Assembly: GCF_039522165.1 (NCBI RefSeq)
Contig: NZ_BAAADE010000001.1
Coordinates: 806,001-870,000, forward strand
Reading direction: 5' to 3'
Source: Paenochrobactrum glaciei
GTDB lineage: Bacteria; Pseudomonadota; Alphaproteobacteria; Rhizobiales; Rhizobiaceae
DNA: 64,000 nucleotides
In this document: positions 16,719 through 25,896 of the stretch, in pieces
How the letters are laid out: each line of letters begins with the position of its first letter
Position numbering within the stretch: the first letter of the stretch is position 1
The notes under the pieces: model-generated
What the model was told of the DNA's origin: nothing
Databases searched by the model: none
What the model saw: the letters and a program-made list of their open reading frames with translations, nothing else
Program-made: the position numbers and the translations under genes

Positions 16719-17495
16719 ATGAGCAATCGGTCCGCGCAATTGAAAACGTCACGCAAATTTCTGCCTGATGGTGTCATTTCTGCCCTCACAGCGCTGCTGT
16801 TGTGGCAGGGATTGATCTGGCTATTTGCAATTCCGCGTTTTATTTTGCCCGGGCCGGTTGATGTCATCTACGCTTTTTATGACAATATTGAACTGCTGAT
16901 CCCGAATGCATTGATCACATTTGGCGAGATTTTATCCGGCCTGTTTTTAGGCAGTTTCATCGGCATAATTGTAGCGATTGCGCTAATGCTGTCGCCACTG
17001 GCACAGCGTATTGTCTTGCCAATGTTAATTTTTAGCCAAACCATTCCAATCTTTGCTCTGGCTCCCATTCTTACCTTATGGCTTGGCTATGGTGTCGGCT
17101 CCAAAATTGCCATCACTGTGCTGATGATTTTCTTCCCCGTCGTTTCCACCTTTCTGGACGGATTACGCCGCACCGATCAAAGCCTGCTGGATGCAGCCGC
17201 TATTTTAGGTTCAAACCAGTTCTCAACCTTGTTTCGGGTGCGCATTCCGGCAGCATTTCCCTCTCTTGCCTCCGGTTTAAGCCTTGCCGCTGTTTATGCG
17301 CCCATTGGCGCCATTATCGGCGAATGGGTGGGCGCGTCCAAAGGGCTCGGTTATTTAATGCTGCTTGCCAATGGCCGCGCCAAAACAGATCTGATGTTCG
17401 CAGCCCTGTTTATTTTGGTGATCTTCACTTTAATTCTACACAAATTGATTGGCCATTTTGCCAGAAAACTAGCTGTCTGGCCGCAGAAGCCTTAA
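16719..17495 (+). CDS. thiX: HMP/thiamin-precursor ABC transporter permease
   Basis: Inner membrane permease of the BPD family (258 residues, about six membrane spans). The EAA-type loop reads DAAAILGSNQFSTLFRVRIPAAFP near residue 155-178. It partners thiY. The ATPase thiZ that normally completes the transporter is not downstream; the next 450 bases contain only a short leader ORF and then a different transporter. Confidence 0.88.
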   Translation: MSNRSAQLKTSRKFLPDGVISALTALLLWQGLIWLFAIPRFILPGPVDVIYAFYDNIELLIPNALITFGEILSGLFLGSFIGIIVAIALMLSPLAQRIVLPMLIFSQTIPIFALAPILTLWLGYGVGSKIAITVLMIFFPVVSTFLDGLRRTDQSLLDAAAILGSNQFSTLFRVRIPAAFPSLASGLSLAAVYAPIGAIIGEWVGASKGLGYLMLLANGRAKTDLMFAALFILVIFTLILHKLIGHFARKLAVWPQKP

Positions 17496-17539
17496 AAGCT
17501 CATGTGATATATTTAACACAGACAGGCTATTGCAATCAT

Positions 17540-17565
17540 CTCGCCAAAACTAACCTCTTGGCGAG
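17540..17565 (+). other. Hairpin after thiX
   Basis: CTCGCCAA (17540-17547) pairs with TTGGCGAG (17558-17565), an 8-bp perfect stem with a 10-base loop at the end of the thi operon. There is no U-run, so it may protect the mRNA 3' end rather than terminate. Confidence 0.4.
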
Positions 17566-17620
17566 CAAGACGAATTCTATTACGTTTTAAAGATTATTCA
17601 CGCGCACAGGAGGTATAAAA

Positions 17621-17698
17621 ATGTTTATTGCACGTTTTTCCGCATTGCCTCATGGGCTTCGCCGTGCGCGTCCTGTGGTTTCCGCTTTTAATTGTTGA
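17621..17698 (+). CDS. 25-residue leader peptide upstream of an ABC exporter
   Basis: Short ORF, too short for routine gene calls, with an ideal AGGAGGT six bases before its ATG. The peptide begins MFIARFSALP, contains a basic patch GLRRARP and ends SAFNC. It lies 24 bases before a terminator-like hairpin and about 250 bases before the ABC transporter gene. The strong ribosome site and the position suggest a regulatory leader peptide (stalling or attenuation) rather than a structural protein. I do not recognise the peptide family. Confidence 0.55.
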   Translation: MFIARFSALPHGLRRARPVVSAFNC

Positions 17699-17721
17699 TC
17701 CGTTAAAAGCCTTTACACCGC

Positions 17722-17763
17722 GCCGGAAGCCTCGAGTTGCAGAGCACCCTTCCGGCTTATTTT
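17722..17763 (+). terminator. Attenuator-like hairpin downstream of the leader peptide
   Basis: GCCGGAAG (17722-17729) pairs with CTTCCGGC (17749-17756), followed by TTATTTT. A competing helix is possible: GGCTTC inside the leader ORF (17655-17660) with GAAGCC (17726-17731), which would break the terminator stem. That is the arrangement of a translation-controlled attenuator. The remaining sequence to 17947 has no other recognised element. Confidence 0.5.
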
Positions 17764-17947
17764 CCTGACCTACTCTCAAACTTATAAAACAGACGCCCGA
17801 AATACGGCCCGACCCGTTTGCCGCTATTGCCCTTCACGTTCGTTTGTTTCGCTTAAAAACCGATTTTCTCAATTCATGCCGCGCAGTTTATTATCAGGCT
17901 GTCGTTGCATCTCATTCATAAGGTTCGCGCATGAGGATAAGGCATGC

Positions 17948-19771
17948 GTGAAAAATCTCATGTCACGATTACGTCTTGACTTTCGAGGGCCGGCCTTCCG
18001 CAATGTCCTCAAATATACTTTCCGGCAATGGAAAAACCAGCCGGTCAGAATTGCACTCATGCTGGTAGGCATGATGTTGGCAACGGTGGCCGACGTGTTG
18101 ACCCCGCTTTATTCGGGTAAGCTCGTTGACGCCCTCGCCAATGATGTTTTGAGCAAAAATGATGCCTGGAGTGCAGCCGTTTCAGCGCTTGTCATCCTGC
18201 TGGCCTTAGGCGGTCTGGCTTTGGTTATGCGTCAGCTGACCTTCTATGTCATCACTGATTTCACCTTGAAAATCATGAGTGACATGGCACAAAGTGCCTT
18301 TTATCGCTTGCAGCGTTTTTCCACCGACTGGCACGCCAACTCCTTTGCAGGCTCGACAGTGCGTAAAGTAACGCGTGCGATGTGGGCGGTGGATTTGCTC
18401 AATGACACTTTGCTGGTAGCACTGTTTCCGTCCCTTGTCATGCTGGTGGGCTCCACTGCATTGCTGGCATGGTACTGGCCGATGATGGGGTTAATTGTTG
18501 CCATTGGCTCAATCCTGTTCATTATCTGCACGGTTATCATCTCACTGGGCATTGTGGCGCCCGCTGCAACCCTTGCCAATGCGTGGGACACCCGCATGGG
18601 CGGTGCGCTGGCCGATGCTATTTCCTGTAACTCCGTGGTCAAAGCCTTTGGTGCTGAAGCGCGTGAAGACAACTTATTGACCAAGGTGGTTGCGAAATGG
18701 CGTGGCCGTACCCGACGCACATGGCTGCGCGGAACGCTGAACGGCTTCATCCAAGGCCTGAACCTGCTCATCATGCGCGGTCTGGTCATTTTCTTCGCGC
18801 TTTATCTATGGAGCCAGGGACAGGCAACCGCCGGTGACATCACCTTCGTATTGACCGCTTTCTTCATTTTGCAAGGTTACCTGCGCGATGTGGGGATGCA
18901 TATCCGCAACCTGCAACGCTCGGTCAACGACATGGAAGAACTGGTCGATATTGAAGCCCGTCCTTTTGGCATTGCTGACAAGCCAAATGCCAAAGCGATC
19001 AATATCACCAAGGGCCAGATCGATTTTGACCATGTCACTTTCCATTATGGCGACCATGAAAACCCGCTTTACAAAGACTTCAGCGTCAATATTAAAGCCG
19101 GTGAGCGTGTTGGTCTGGTGGGGCATTCAGGTTCCGGCAAAACCACTTTTGTGAAGCTCATTCAACGGCTTTACGATGTCAGTGGCGGTGCCATTCTGAT
19201 TGACGGGCAAAATATTGCCGATGTCACGCAATCATCGCTGCGCTCGCAGATTGCCATCGTGCAGCAAGAGCCAATCCTGTTTCACCGCACATTGGCAGAA
19301 AACATTGCCTATGCGCGCCCGGGTGCAAGTCTGACCGAAATCGAACAGGCAGCAAAACTGGCAAGCGCTCATGATTTCATCATGCGGTTGCCAAAAGGCT
19401 ATGCCACGCTGGTTGGAGAGCGAGGCATCAAGCTTTCAGGTGGTGAACGCCAGCGTGTTGCCATTGCCCGTGCCTTTCTGGCCGATGCTCCGGTGCTGAT
19501 TTTGGATGAGGCCACATCGAGCCTTGATTCTGAATCTGAAGTCCTCATCCAGCAGGCAATGGAACGCTTGATGGTAGGACGCACAACTTTGGTGATTGCA
19601 CACCGTCTTTCCACGGTGCGCGCGCTTGATCGCCTGTTGGTTTTCGACCGCGGAGAAATCATCGAAGAAGGTGATCATGACGAGCTCATCCGTTTGAACG
19701 GTGGTATTTACCGCCGCTTGTTTGAGCGTCAGGCACTGGAACTGACCAAGGGGCTGGAAGACGTTTTTTAA
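17948..19771 (+). CDS. ABC exporter, fused permease and ATPase
   Basis: Half-transporter of the MsbA/multidrug type. I favour GTG at 17948 (AAGG six bases before, GAGG slightly further), giving 607 residues; ATG at 17960 and an ORF start at 17876 are alternatives. Membrane domain with about six spans occupies residues 30-330. The ATPase shows Walker A GHSGSGKTT, signature LSGGERQR, Walker B VLILDEATSSLD and the H-loop IAHRLST. Substrate unknown. A leader peptide and attenuator-like hairpin precede it, which would fit inducible export of a drug or a toxic metabolite. A strong terminator follows. Confidence 0.87.
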   Translation: MKNLMSRLRLDFRGPAFRNVLKYTFRQWKNQPVRIALMLVGMMLATVADVLTPLYSGKLVDALANDVLSKNDAWSAAVSALVILLALGGLALVMRQLTFYVITDFTLKIMSDMAQSAFYRLQRFSTDWHANSFAGSTVRKVTRAMWAVDLLNDTLLVALFPSLVMLVGSTALLAWYWPMMGLIVAIGSILFIICTVIISLGIVAPAATLANAWDTRMGGALADAISCNSVVKAFGAEAREDNLLTKVVAKWRGRTRRTWLRGTLNGFIQGLNLLIMRGLVIFFALYLWSQGQATAGDITFVLTAFFILQGYLRDVGMHIRNLQRSVNDMEELVDIEARPFGIADKPNAKAINITKGQIDFDHVTFHYGDHENPLYKDFSVNIKAGERVGLVGHSGSGKTTFVKLIQRLYDVSGGAILIDGQNIADVTQSSLRSQIAIVQQEPILFHRTLAENIAYARPGASLTEIEQAAKLASAHDFIMRLPKGYATLVGERGIKLSGGERQRVAIARAFLADAPVLILDEATSSLDSESEVLIQQAMERLMVGRTTLVIAHRLSTVRALDRLLVFDRGEIIEEGDHDELIRLNGGIYRRLFERQALELTKGLEDVF

Positions 19772-19800
19772 AAAACAAAGCCAACGGATATAAGATAAAA

Positions 19801-19823
19801 AGCGGCGGAGATGATCCGCCGCT
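19801..19823 (+). terminator. Terminator after the ABC exporter
   Basis: AGCGGCGGA / TCCGCCGCT, 9-bp perfect stem with loop GATGA, followed by TTATTTATTT. Confidence 0.85.
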
Positions 19824-19981
19824 TTATTTATTTCAAAGCCTTTATCATCTGTGACCGCTTATTAACACATGCAACGCAGTTTTGATTTGCAAAAGCACCG
19901 CCGATCACGCACAGAGCTCACCGACTTGACATTTCCATGACAGAAATGTGACAGGACAAGCTTCTCAATAAGGGATCGTCT

Positions 19982-21898
19982 GTGAGCCAGCTTTTTGACA
20001 ATGTGAAGGCGGAACATCAAACCACGCAAAGTGGTCTGACCTATCCGTGGCAATTATCAGCAACTGTTAAACACGTAGCGCGTGCTGCGCTGTGTTCGCT
20101 GATCATTTCTACGCTGTTGGTTTTCTGCATTGAATGGCTGGCACGCGGTTCGCTTAACGAGACGATCCGGTTCTTCACCAATTGGCAACAGCCGTCATGG
20201 ACAACAGTGTTTTTGCTCGCATGCACCATCACAGCCTGTGACGCATTATTAGGCCGCGCCTTTTTCAGTGCCGTTTTCATTGGTATTATCGGCTTAATCA
20301 GCGGTGCTGTTGCCTATCAAAAAAGCCTTTATTTAGGTGATCCGCTTTATCCGAGCGATTTTCTCTATGCCCGCCAGATTGTTGATCTGCTGCCGCTTTT
20401 GGTGCGCGACCGCCCGTTAAGTGCTATTTTAATTGCTGTCTGCCTTGTGGTGCTGGTAATAGCATTCATCATGGCGGTCTTTTATGGCCGTACGAAGTTC
20501 AAACCATTAAACATCAATGCCCGTATCTGGCGGCTTGTCATTGCGCTGCCGGCACTGTGCTGGTTCGGCTATATTTCAGATTTTGCCACCTATTCATGGT
20601 CGCGCGATAAGCTGAAAATCGCGCCGATGATGTGGGATCAAACTGCCAATTATCAGCATAACGGCTTTGCGGTTGCCTTTATTTTAAACATTCCGATGGC
20701 GAAAGTCTTTGCGCCGGAAGCTTATTCAGCCGGTGCAATCAACAATATTGAAGTCAACCGCATCAGCGGTGCGGCGCTCAATAACCGCCAGCAGCCTGAT
20801 ATTATTGTGGTAATGAGCGAATCCTTCTGGGATCCGACCCGTTTGCCGGGGGTGAACTTCAACACCGACCCGATCCCGACCGTGCGCAAGTTCCAGTCCG
20901 GCCATGTATTTTCGCCGGAATTTGGCGGCATGACCGCCAATGTGGAATTTGAAGCACTGACCGGTTTTTCCAAGGCTTTCCTGCCAACCGGCAGTATTCC
21001 TTATCAACAATATATCCGCGGCTCTGTGCCATCGCTCGCCTCTTTCTTTAAAGAACAAGGCTATGCCACCCGCGCTGTGCATCCGTTCCGCGCGTTTTTC
21101 TGGAACCGCGGTAATGTCTATCAGCATTTAGGCTTTGATGCCTTCATGTCTGAAGAAACCATGCCAGAGCTTGAAAAAAGCGGCACGCTTGCCTCTGATG
21201 ATGCCATGGTCAGTGAAATGATCAAAGAAGCAGAAAGCATCGAACAGCCGTTTTTCTTCTTTGCCGTCTCTTTGCAAGGCCACGGCCCTTATGCCGCCAG
21301 CCGCTATCCGGACAGCAAGCTGGAAGTGACCGGCCACGCACCCGAACATGCGCGTGAAGCGATCAAAGCTTTTGCTCAAGGTGCAAATGAAGCCGATGCC
21401 AGCCTGTTGCGTTTGATGAAATGGGCAAAAAGCCGTGAACGCGAAACCATTTTGGTGTTTTTCGGTGATCATTTGCCACCACTCGGTCCCGCTTATGTCG
21501 ATACCGGCTTTATGACTGCGCGCGTTGCAAGCCGCACAGCACCTGCCGCTGACATGGCGCGCGAACACGAAACACCATTGGTCTTATGGTCAAGCAAGAG
21601 CGGTATTCAGCGCGAAACCGGCACCATCAGCCCTGCTTTCCTACCGCTGCATATTCTCAATATGGCAGGCGTCAGCCACCCGTTCTACACGGATTTTCTC
21701 GGCGCCCTGCATGATCAATATGCGGTGATTGATAATCACGTATTATTTGCCACGGACGGCAGCACACAGGAAAACTGGCAGCGCAATTCTGAATGGCCAA
21801 AGCTGGTGCGCGATTATCAGCTTATCCAATATGACCAGATGTTTGGTCAGGATTATGCGGGTGAGCGTTTCTTCCGTAAAGCAGTGCCGCAATCCTGA
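19982..21898 (+). CDS. LTA synthase-like membrane phosphotransferase (sulfatase fold)
   Basis: 638-residue inner membrane enzyme, GTG start at 19982 with AAGGGA upstream. About five membrane spans occupy residues 25-205, followed by a periplasmic alkaline-phosphatase-fold domain. The metal/nucleophile residues appear as MSESFWDPT, then GGMTANVEFEALTG (Thr nucleophile) and a late FFGDHLPPLG. Gram-negative relatives transfer phosphoglycerol or phosphoethanolamine from phospholipids to periplasmic glucans or LPS. In Brucellaceae cyclic glucan is a possible acceptor; this is inference. Flanked by terminators on both sides, so probably transcribed alone. Confidence 0.82.
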   Translation: MSQLFDNVKAEHQTTQSGLTYPWQLSATVKHVARAALCSLIISTLLVFCIEWLARGSLNETIRFFTNWQQPSWTTVFLLACTITACDALLGRAFFSAVFIGIIGLISGAVAYQKSLYLGDPLYPSDFLYARQIVDLLPLLVRDRPLSAILIAVCLVVLVIAFIMAVFYGRTKFKPLNINARIWRLVIALPALCWFGYISDFATYSWSRDKLKIAPMMWDQTANYQHNGFAVAFILNIPMAKVFAPEAYSAGAINNIEVNRISGAALNNRQQPDIIVVMSESFWDPTRLPGVNFNTDPIPTVRKFQSGHVFSPEFGGMTANVEFEALTGFSKAFLPTGSIPYQQYIRGSVPSLASFFKEQGYATRAVHPFRAFFWNRGNVYQHLGFDAFMSEETMPELEKSGTLASDDAMVSEMIKEAESIEQPFFFFAVSLQGHGPYAASRYPDSKLEVTGHAPEHAREAIKAFAQGANEADASLLRLMKWAKSRERETILVFFGDHLPPLGPAYVDTGFMTARVASRTAPAADMAREHETPLVLWSSKSGIQRETGTISPAFLPLHILNMAGVSHPFYTDFLGALHDQYAVIDNHVLFATDGSTQENWQRNSEWPKLVRDYQLIQYDQMFGQDYAGERFFRKAVPQS

Positions 21899-21916
21899 TC
21901 ACCATAGATCCATTTA

Positions 21917-21942
21917 AAAAGCCCCGTCTGAGCGGGGCTTTT
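21917..21942. terminator. Bidirectional terminator between LTA-synthase-like gene and glpD
   Basis: AAAAGCCCCG / CGGGGCTTTT with loop TCTGAG and a run of seven or more T on the plus side; A-run on the other. Confidence 0.9.
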
Positions 21943-21946
21943 TTTA

Positions 21947-23446
21947 TTATTTAACCAGATAGTTTTGCAGGTTTTGCACTTCATCGGCGCTCATCCGCAA
22001 ACCAAGTTTGGTGCGTCGCCAGACAATATCTTCAGCTGTCTGCGCCCATTCATGACTCCTCAGATATTGAACTTCCCGCTCATAAAGATCAGCCCCGAAA
22101 TGCTCACCTAAATCACTGGTCGTCTTGGCCGCACCTAACAGGTCATGCGCCTTCAAACCATAAAGACGGAACAATCTCGCAGCATGCGAAGCACTTAAAA
22201 AACCATAGGCTTTTTGTAATTTCGCCAGTTCGGCATCATAATCGGCAATGGCAAATTCACCGCCGGTGAGTGCGGCTTTATCCGTCCAAGCCACGCCTTT
22301 TTTGCCAATGAGCGCTTCAATCTTTTCCAGCATATGTTCGGCCAAACGGCGTGATGTGGTCAGCTTGCCGCCAAAGACATTGACGAGCGGTGCCAAACCG
22401 CCGCTCACATCTTCTTTCAGCACATAATCACGCGTTGCTTCCTGCGCCTGCGAAGCGCCATCATCATAAAGCGGACGCACACCGGAATAAGCCCAGACAA
22501 TATCTGCCCCTTCGACCTTCTCGCGGAAATATTCGCTCGCCGCCGCACAAAGATAATCAGTTTCGGACTGCGTAATTTCCACCTTAGCCGGATCACCATG
22601 ATAATCCTGATCCGTAGTGCCGATCAGGGTAAAATCCTGCTCATAAGGAATGGCAAAGATGATGCGGCCATCATTATTCTGGAAGAAATAAGCACGGCTG
22701 TCGTTAAACTTTTTGCGAATAACGATATGGCTGCCCTGCACGAGGCGCACATTATGGGCGTGTTTTTCACCCTCAACGCCTTCCAGCACTTTGTCTGCCC
22801 AAGGGCCTGCCGCATTGACCAGCAAACGAGAACGGATTTGTCGGGTTGCGCCGGAACGGACATCCTGCAATGTGATGAGCCAGCCGGTCTTATCGCGCGA
22901 GGCTTTCACCACTTTGGTGCGGGTATAAATTTCAGCTCCGCGATCTGCCGCATCACGCGCATTGAGCACAACAAAACGCGTATCATCCACCCAGCAATCA
23001 GAATATTCGAAAGCCTTGGTGAAAAGCGGCTTCAAAGGTTCGGCTGCCGCATCACGCTTCATATCAAGCGTGCGGGTGGCGGCCAGTTTCTTGCGTCCGC
23101 CCAGATGGTCATAAAGGAAAAGACCCAAGCGCAGCAGCCATGCAGGGCGCGCGCCGCCTTTATGAAAGGGTAAAATAAAACGCATCGGCGCAATAATATG
23201 CGGCGCATTGGCCCATAAAATTTCGCGCTCCATCAGCGCTTCGCGCACAAGGCGAAACTCATAATATTCCAGATAGCGCAAACCACCATGAATGAGCTTG
23301 GTCGCCCGTGATGAGGTGCCGCTTGCCAGATCATTCATCTCTGCCAGCGCCACAGAATAGCCGCGCCCGATCGCATCACGCGCAATCGAACAGCCATTAA
23401 TGCCGCCACCGATGACAAAAATATCGAATGCAGGAGTTTCAGCCAT
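21947..23446 (-). CDS. glpD: Aerobic glycerol-3-phosphate dehydrogenase
   Basis: Membrane-associated flavoenzyme oxidising glycerol 3-phosphate to DHAP and passing electrons to quinone; 499 residues. N-terminal FAD motif VIGGGINGCSIARDAIGRG, then LASGTSSRATKLIHGGLRYLE typical of GlpD, and the C-terminal DAO_C domain. The upstream region carries ATGAAA direct repeats resembling a DeoR-type operator, and the neighbouring gene encodes a GlpR-like repressor. No glpK or glpF is adjacent. Confidence 0.95.
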   Translation of the reverse strand: MAETPAFDIFVIGGGINGCSIARDAIGRGYSVALAEMNDLASGTSSRATKLIHGGLRYLEYYEFRLVREALMEREILWANAPHIIAPMRFILPFHKGGARPAWLLRLGLFLYDHLGGRKKLAATRTLDMKRDAAAEPLKPLFTKAFEYSDCWVDDTRFVVLNARDAADRGAEIYTRTKVVKASRDKTGWLITLQDVRSGATRQIRSRLLVNAAGPWADKVLEGVEGEKHAHNVRLVQGSHIVIRKKFNDSRAYFFQNNDGRIIFAIPYEQDFTLIGTTDQDYHGDPAKVEITQSETDYLCAAASEYFREKVEGADIVWAYSGVRPLYDDGASQAQEATRDYVLKEDVSGGLAPLVNVFGGKLTTSRRLAEHMLEKIEALIGKKGVAWTDKAALTGGEFAIADYDAELAKLQKAYGFLSASHAARLFRLYGLKAHDLLGAAKTTSDLGEHFGADLYEREVQYLRSHEWAQTAEDIVWRRTKLGLRMSADEVQNLQNYLVK

Positions 23447-23479
23447 AATATGGCTCCATTTGCTTTCAAAAAACTATAA

Positions 23480-23527
23480 ATGAATATAAACCAGTTTCAT
23501 ATGAAAGCAATATGAAAACAAATGAAA
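23480..23527 (-). promoter_or_regulatory. Candidate GlpR operator between glpR and glpD
   Basis: The 81-base gap holds the palindrome TTTCATATGAAA (23495-23506) and further ATGAAA copies at 23512 and 23522, spaced 11 and 10 bases, plus ATGAAT at 23480. Helical-phase direct repeats of this kind are usual for DeoR-family repressors. Similar GTGAAA/ATGAAA repeats occur at 24342-24362 before glpR itself. Confidence 0.55.
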
Positions 23528-24307
23528 CTATTCGATAGTTTTTTCACCTTCGGTTTCTATCAGCTTCACATCATGGGCTGCGCATAGGTCGCGCAGTTTC
23601 GGTTCGCTGCAAAAATCGGTGATAAAAGTGCCGATTTGCGATAAATGCCCGATACGAACCGGTGCAGTACGTTCCATTTTTGACGAATCCGCCACCAGAA
23701 TAACATGGCGCGCATTGGCCATAATGGCCTGCGCCACTTTCACCTCACGATAATCGAAATCCAGCAATGCGCCGTCCTGATCAATGGCCGAGGCACCGAT
23801 AATCGCAAAATCCACCTTGAACTGGCGGATAAAATCAACGGCTGCTTCACCGACAATACCACCATCGGAGCCACGCACCACGCCACCGGCAATCACCACT
23901 TCAATGGAAGGGAAAATACGCAAACTATTTGCAACATTGATATTATTGGTGATGACCATCAGGCGGCTATGCTCGCTTAATGCCTGACTGACCGCCTCGG
24001 TGGTGGTGCCGATATTGATGAAAAGCGAAGCCCCATCAGGGATAATCGCAGCAGCAGCATTACCAATAGCCCCCTTCTCGCGCGCACAAAGCTGGCGACG
24101 GGCTTCATATTCCATATTCTCGATGCCGGAAGGATAAAGTGCGCCGCCATGAATGCGCCTGAGCAACCGCGCTTTGCACAGATCGTTCAAATCTTTGCGC
24201 ACGGTTTGCGGTGTCACGTCAAATTCCAGCGCCAGATCATCCACCATGACCTGACCATGTAATTTGGCACGTTCCAGAATAGCACTATGGCGTGGCGTTA
24301 ACTGCAT
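23528..24307 (-). CDS. glpR: DeoR-family repressor, GlpR-like
   Basis: Transcriptional repressor of 259 residues, starting at MQLTPRHSAILE (24307); the ORF is open 26 codons further upstream but that part is not family-like. N-terminal winged helix with DVTPQTVRKDLNDL, then the sugar-phosphate-isomerase-like sensor domain with IFINIGTTTEA-type string (SLFINIGTT), VVIAGGVVRGSDGG and AIIGASAID. Glycerol 3-phosphate is the likely inducer given the adjacent glpD; the gene is in the same direction upstream of glpD. Confidence 0.85.
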   Translation of the reverse strand: MQLTPRHSAILERAKLHGQVMVDDLALEFDVTPQTVRKDLNDLCKARLLRRIHGGALYPSGIENMEYEARRQLCAREKGAIGNAAAAIIPDGASLFINIGTTTEAVSQALSEHSRLMVITNNINVANSLRIFPSIEVVIAGGVVRGSDGGIVGEAAVDFIRQFKVDFAIIGASAIDQDGALLDFDYREVKVAQAIMANARHVILVADSSKMERTAPVRIGHLSQIGTFITDFCSEPKLRDLCAAHDVKLIETEGEKTIE

Positions 24308-24386
24308 GCTGCTTTCCCATTTTTCCAGATCAGCACAATAGTGAAGAAAAGTGAAAAATGAAATGCGCATAGAGGCGCAGTTCACT

Positions 24387-25046
24387 TTACGGGTTCAGAT
24401 GGTTTTTCTTCCAGATAGTAAGCGCTTCATGCATAGCACTTAACACCGCAACTCCTGCGGCTTCTGCAATAGCCGTATGAAGACCAGCATAAATGCACGG
24501 CGCTGCAGCACCGCGTAACGGGCTGGCAATTGCCACACAATCTGTGCCGGTTCCTGTTGCAGCTTGTTGGTGCGCACCAATTTTAATATCAGCTTCCAGC
24601 ACAGCTAATGTCCGCGCCTGCACCACCACTGACATCAGCTCGATCATCGCTGCTTGCGACAAGTGGCTGATGGTTTTAACCAGAATATTGATAGTGCCAA
24701 AACGGTTTTGCGGCCCATGACGTACGCCAACACGCTCGGCATTAGAAAGGCCTGCCGTGACAAGGCACGAGACTTTTTCACCCTCAATGCTTTTTTCGGC
24801 ATAGTGGTGAAAATCTATATTGCGCGATGTGAGAAAGGCTACGGCCTGCGCATTGTTGCTGCGTTGCAACTCCTGCAACAACCATTGATGCGCATCGAGT
24901 TCCGGCGTTAAATCGCTATTGCGCACCTCACGCCAGACAACTCTGTCCGTTTCGATAAAGCCCGGCGCATTGAGCGTCCAGCTCAGCACTTGATGCACCG
25001 AGCCAAGCTCCACTGACAGCCATGGCCGTGCGCAGGTAAACTTCAT
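24387..25046 (-). CDS. cbiZ: Adenosylcobinamide amidohydrolase (CbiZ family)
   Basis: Corrinoid salvage enzyme that cleaves the aminopropanol side chain of cobinamide to give adenosylcobyric acid. The start at 25046 (MKFTCARPW) is one base after the cysQ stop; 219 residues. The family core is visible: CLVTAGLSNAERVG, GTINILVKT, LSQAAMIELMSVVVQARTLA split by a conserved Glu, and TGTGTDCVAIASP. N-terminal part includes VLSWTLNAPG, as in other CbiZ. Tight coupling to cysQ places it at the end of the cysD-cysNC-cysQ operon, an unusual partner set. MetH and a cobalamin riboswitch lie nearby in the window. Confidence 0.82.
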   Translation of the reverse strand: MKFTCARPWLSVELGSVHQVLSWTLNAPGFIETDRVVWREVRNSDLTPELDAHQWLLQELQRSNNAQAVAFLTSRNIDFHHYAEKSIEGEKVSCLVTAGLSNAERVGVRHGPQNRFGTINILVKTISHLSQAAMIELMSVVVQARTLAVLEADIKIGAHQQAATGTGTDCVAIASPLRGAAAPCIYAGLHTAIAEAAGVAVLSAMHEALTIWKKNHLNP

Positions 25047-25047
25047 A

Positions 25048-25893
25048 TCAACCATGCGGCGGCTGGGCTTTATCAAGGCTGGCACAACCGCGCGCGATGA
25101 AAAAGCCATTGGCAAAATCGCAATCATCAGCCTGCCCGCGCTTGCCATAAAGCATCGGCTTGCCATCCAATGTCGTGCTCAAACCACCGGAAGCGCGCAA
25201 AACCGCATCGCCTGCTGCCGTGTCCCATTCCATTGTGCGGCTGAAACGCGGATATAAATCCGCCTGCCCCTCAGCCAGCAAACAAAACTTCAAAGACGAC
25301 CCGACCGACACACATGTTTCAATCGAATAATTCTTCAAACATGCATCAGTTTCCGGCGTATTATGCGAGCGGCTGGCAACGGCAATCAGGCGTGCCGGTG
25401 CTTGGCGCACATGGATTGATGCCCGCGAATGCTCTTGGCCTTCATCATCAATGAGCACTTTGACCGCCCCTGATGAACCCCCCAGATATAATCGGCCACC
25501 AACAGGCGCATAAACGACACCTAAAACCGGCACACCATTTTCAATCAGTGCAATATTGACGGTAAAGTCGCCGTTACGCCCGATAAATTCTTTAGTGCCA
25601 TCAAGCGGATCGACCAGAAAAAACCGCGACCCCAGTTCTTGCGGTGAAAGACCTGCGGCCATTTCTTCTTCGGCGATAATCGGAATATCCGGTGCAAAAG
25701 CACGCAGCCTTTGCAAGATCAGCCTTTCAGCGGCCTGATCGGCTTCCGTCACCGGTGACTGGTCGGCCTTTGCTAAAACAGCACACCCTGCCGCATAAAT
25801 GCGCATGATTTCACGCCCTGCCTCAAGAGCGGCAAGTTCCAGCTCTTGCAGCAGTAATGCTTCATCGAATGCAGCGGATGTCATTTCATTCAT
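25048..25893 (-). CDS. cysQ: 3'(2'),5'-bisphosphate nucleotidase
   Basis: Hydrolyses PAP (and PAPS) formed in sulfate activation. The 281-residue inositol-monophosphatase-fold protein shows metal motifs IIAEEEMAAG, DPLDGTKEFI and EWDTAAGDAVL. Begins just after cysNC and forms one leftward operon with cysD, cysNC and cbiZ. ATG at 25893 is taken; a second Met three codons later is possible. Confidence 0.93.
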   Translation of the reverse strand: MNEMTSAAFDEALLLQELELAALEAGREIMRIYAAGCAVLAKADQSPVTEADQAAERLILQRLRAFAPDIPIIAEEEMAAGLSPQELGSRFFLVDPLDGTKEFIGRNGDFTVNIALIENGVPVLGVVYAPVGGRLYLGGSSGAVKVLIDDEGQEHSRASIHVRQAPARLIAVASRSHNTPETDACLKNYSIETCVSVGSSLKFCLLAEGQADLYPRFSRTMEWDTAAGDAVLRASGGLSTTLDGKPMLYGKRGQADDCDFANGFFIARGCASLDKAQPPHG

Positions 25894-25896
25894 TGT

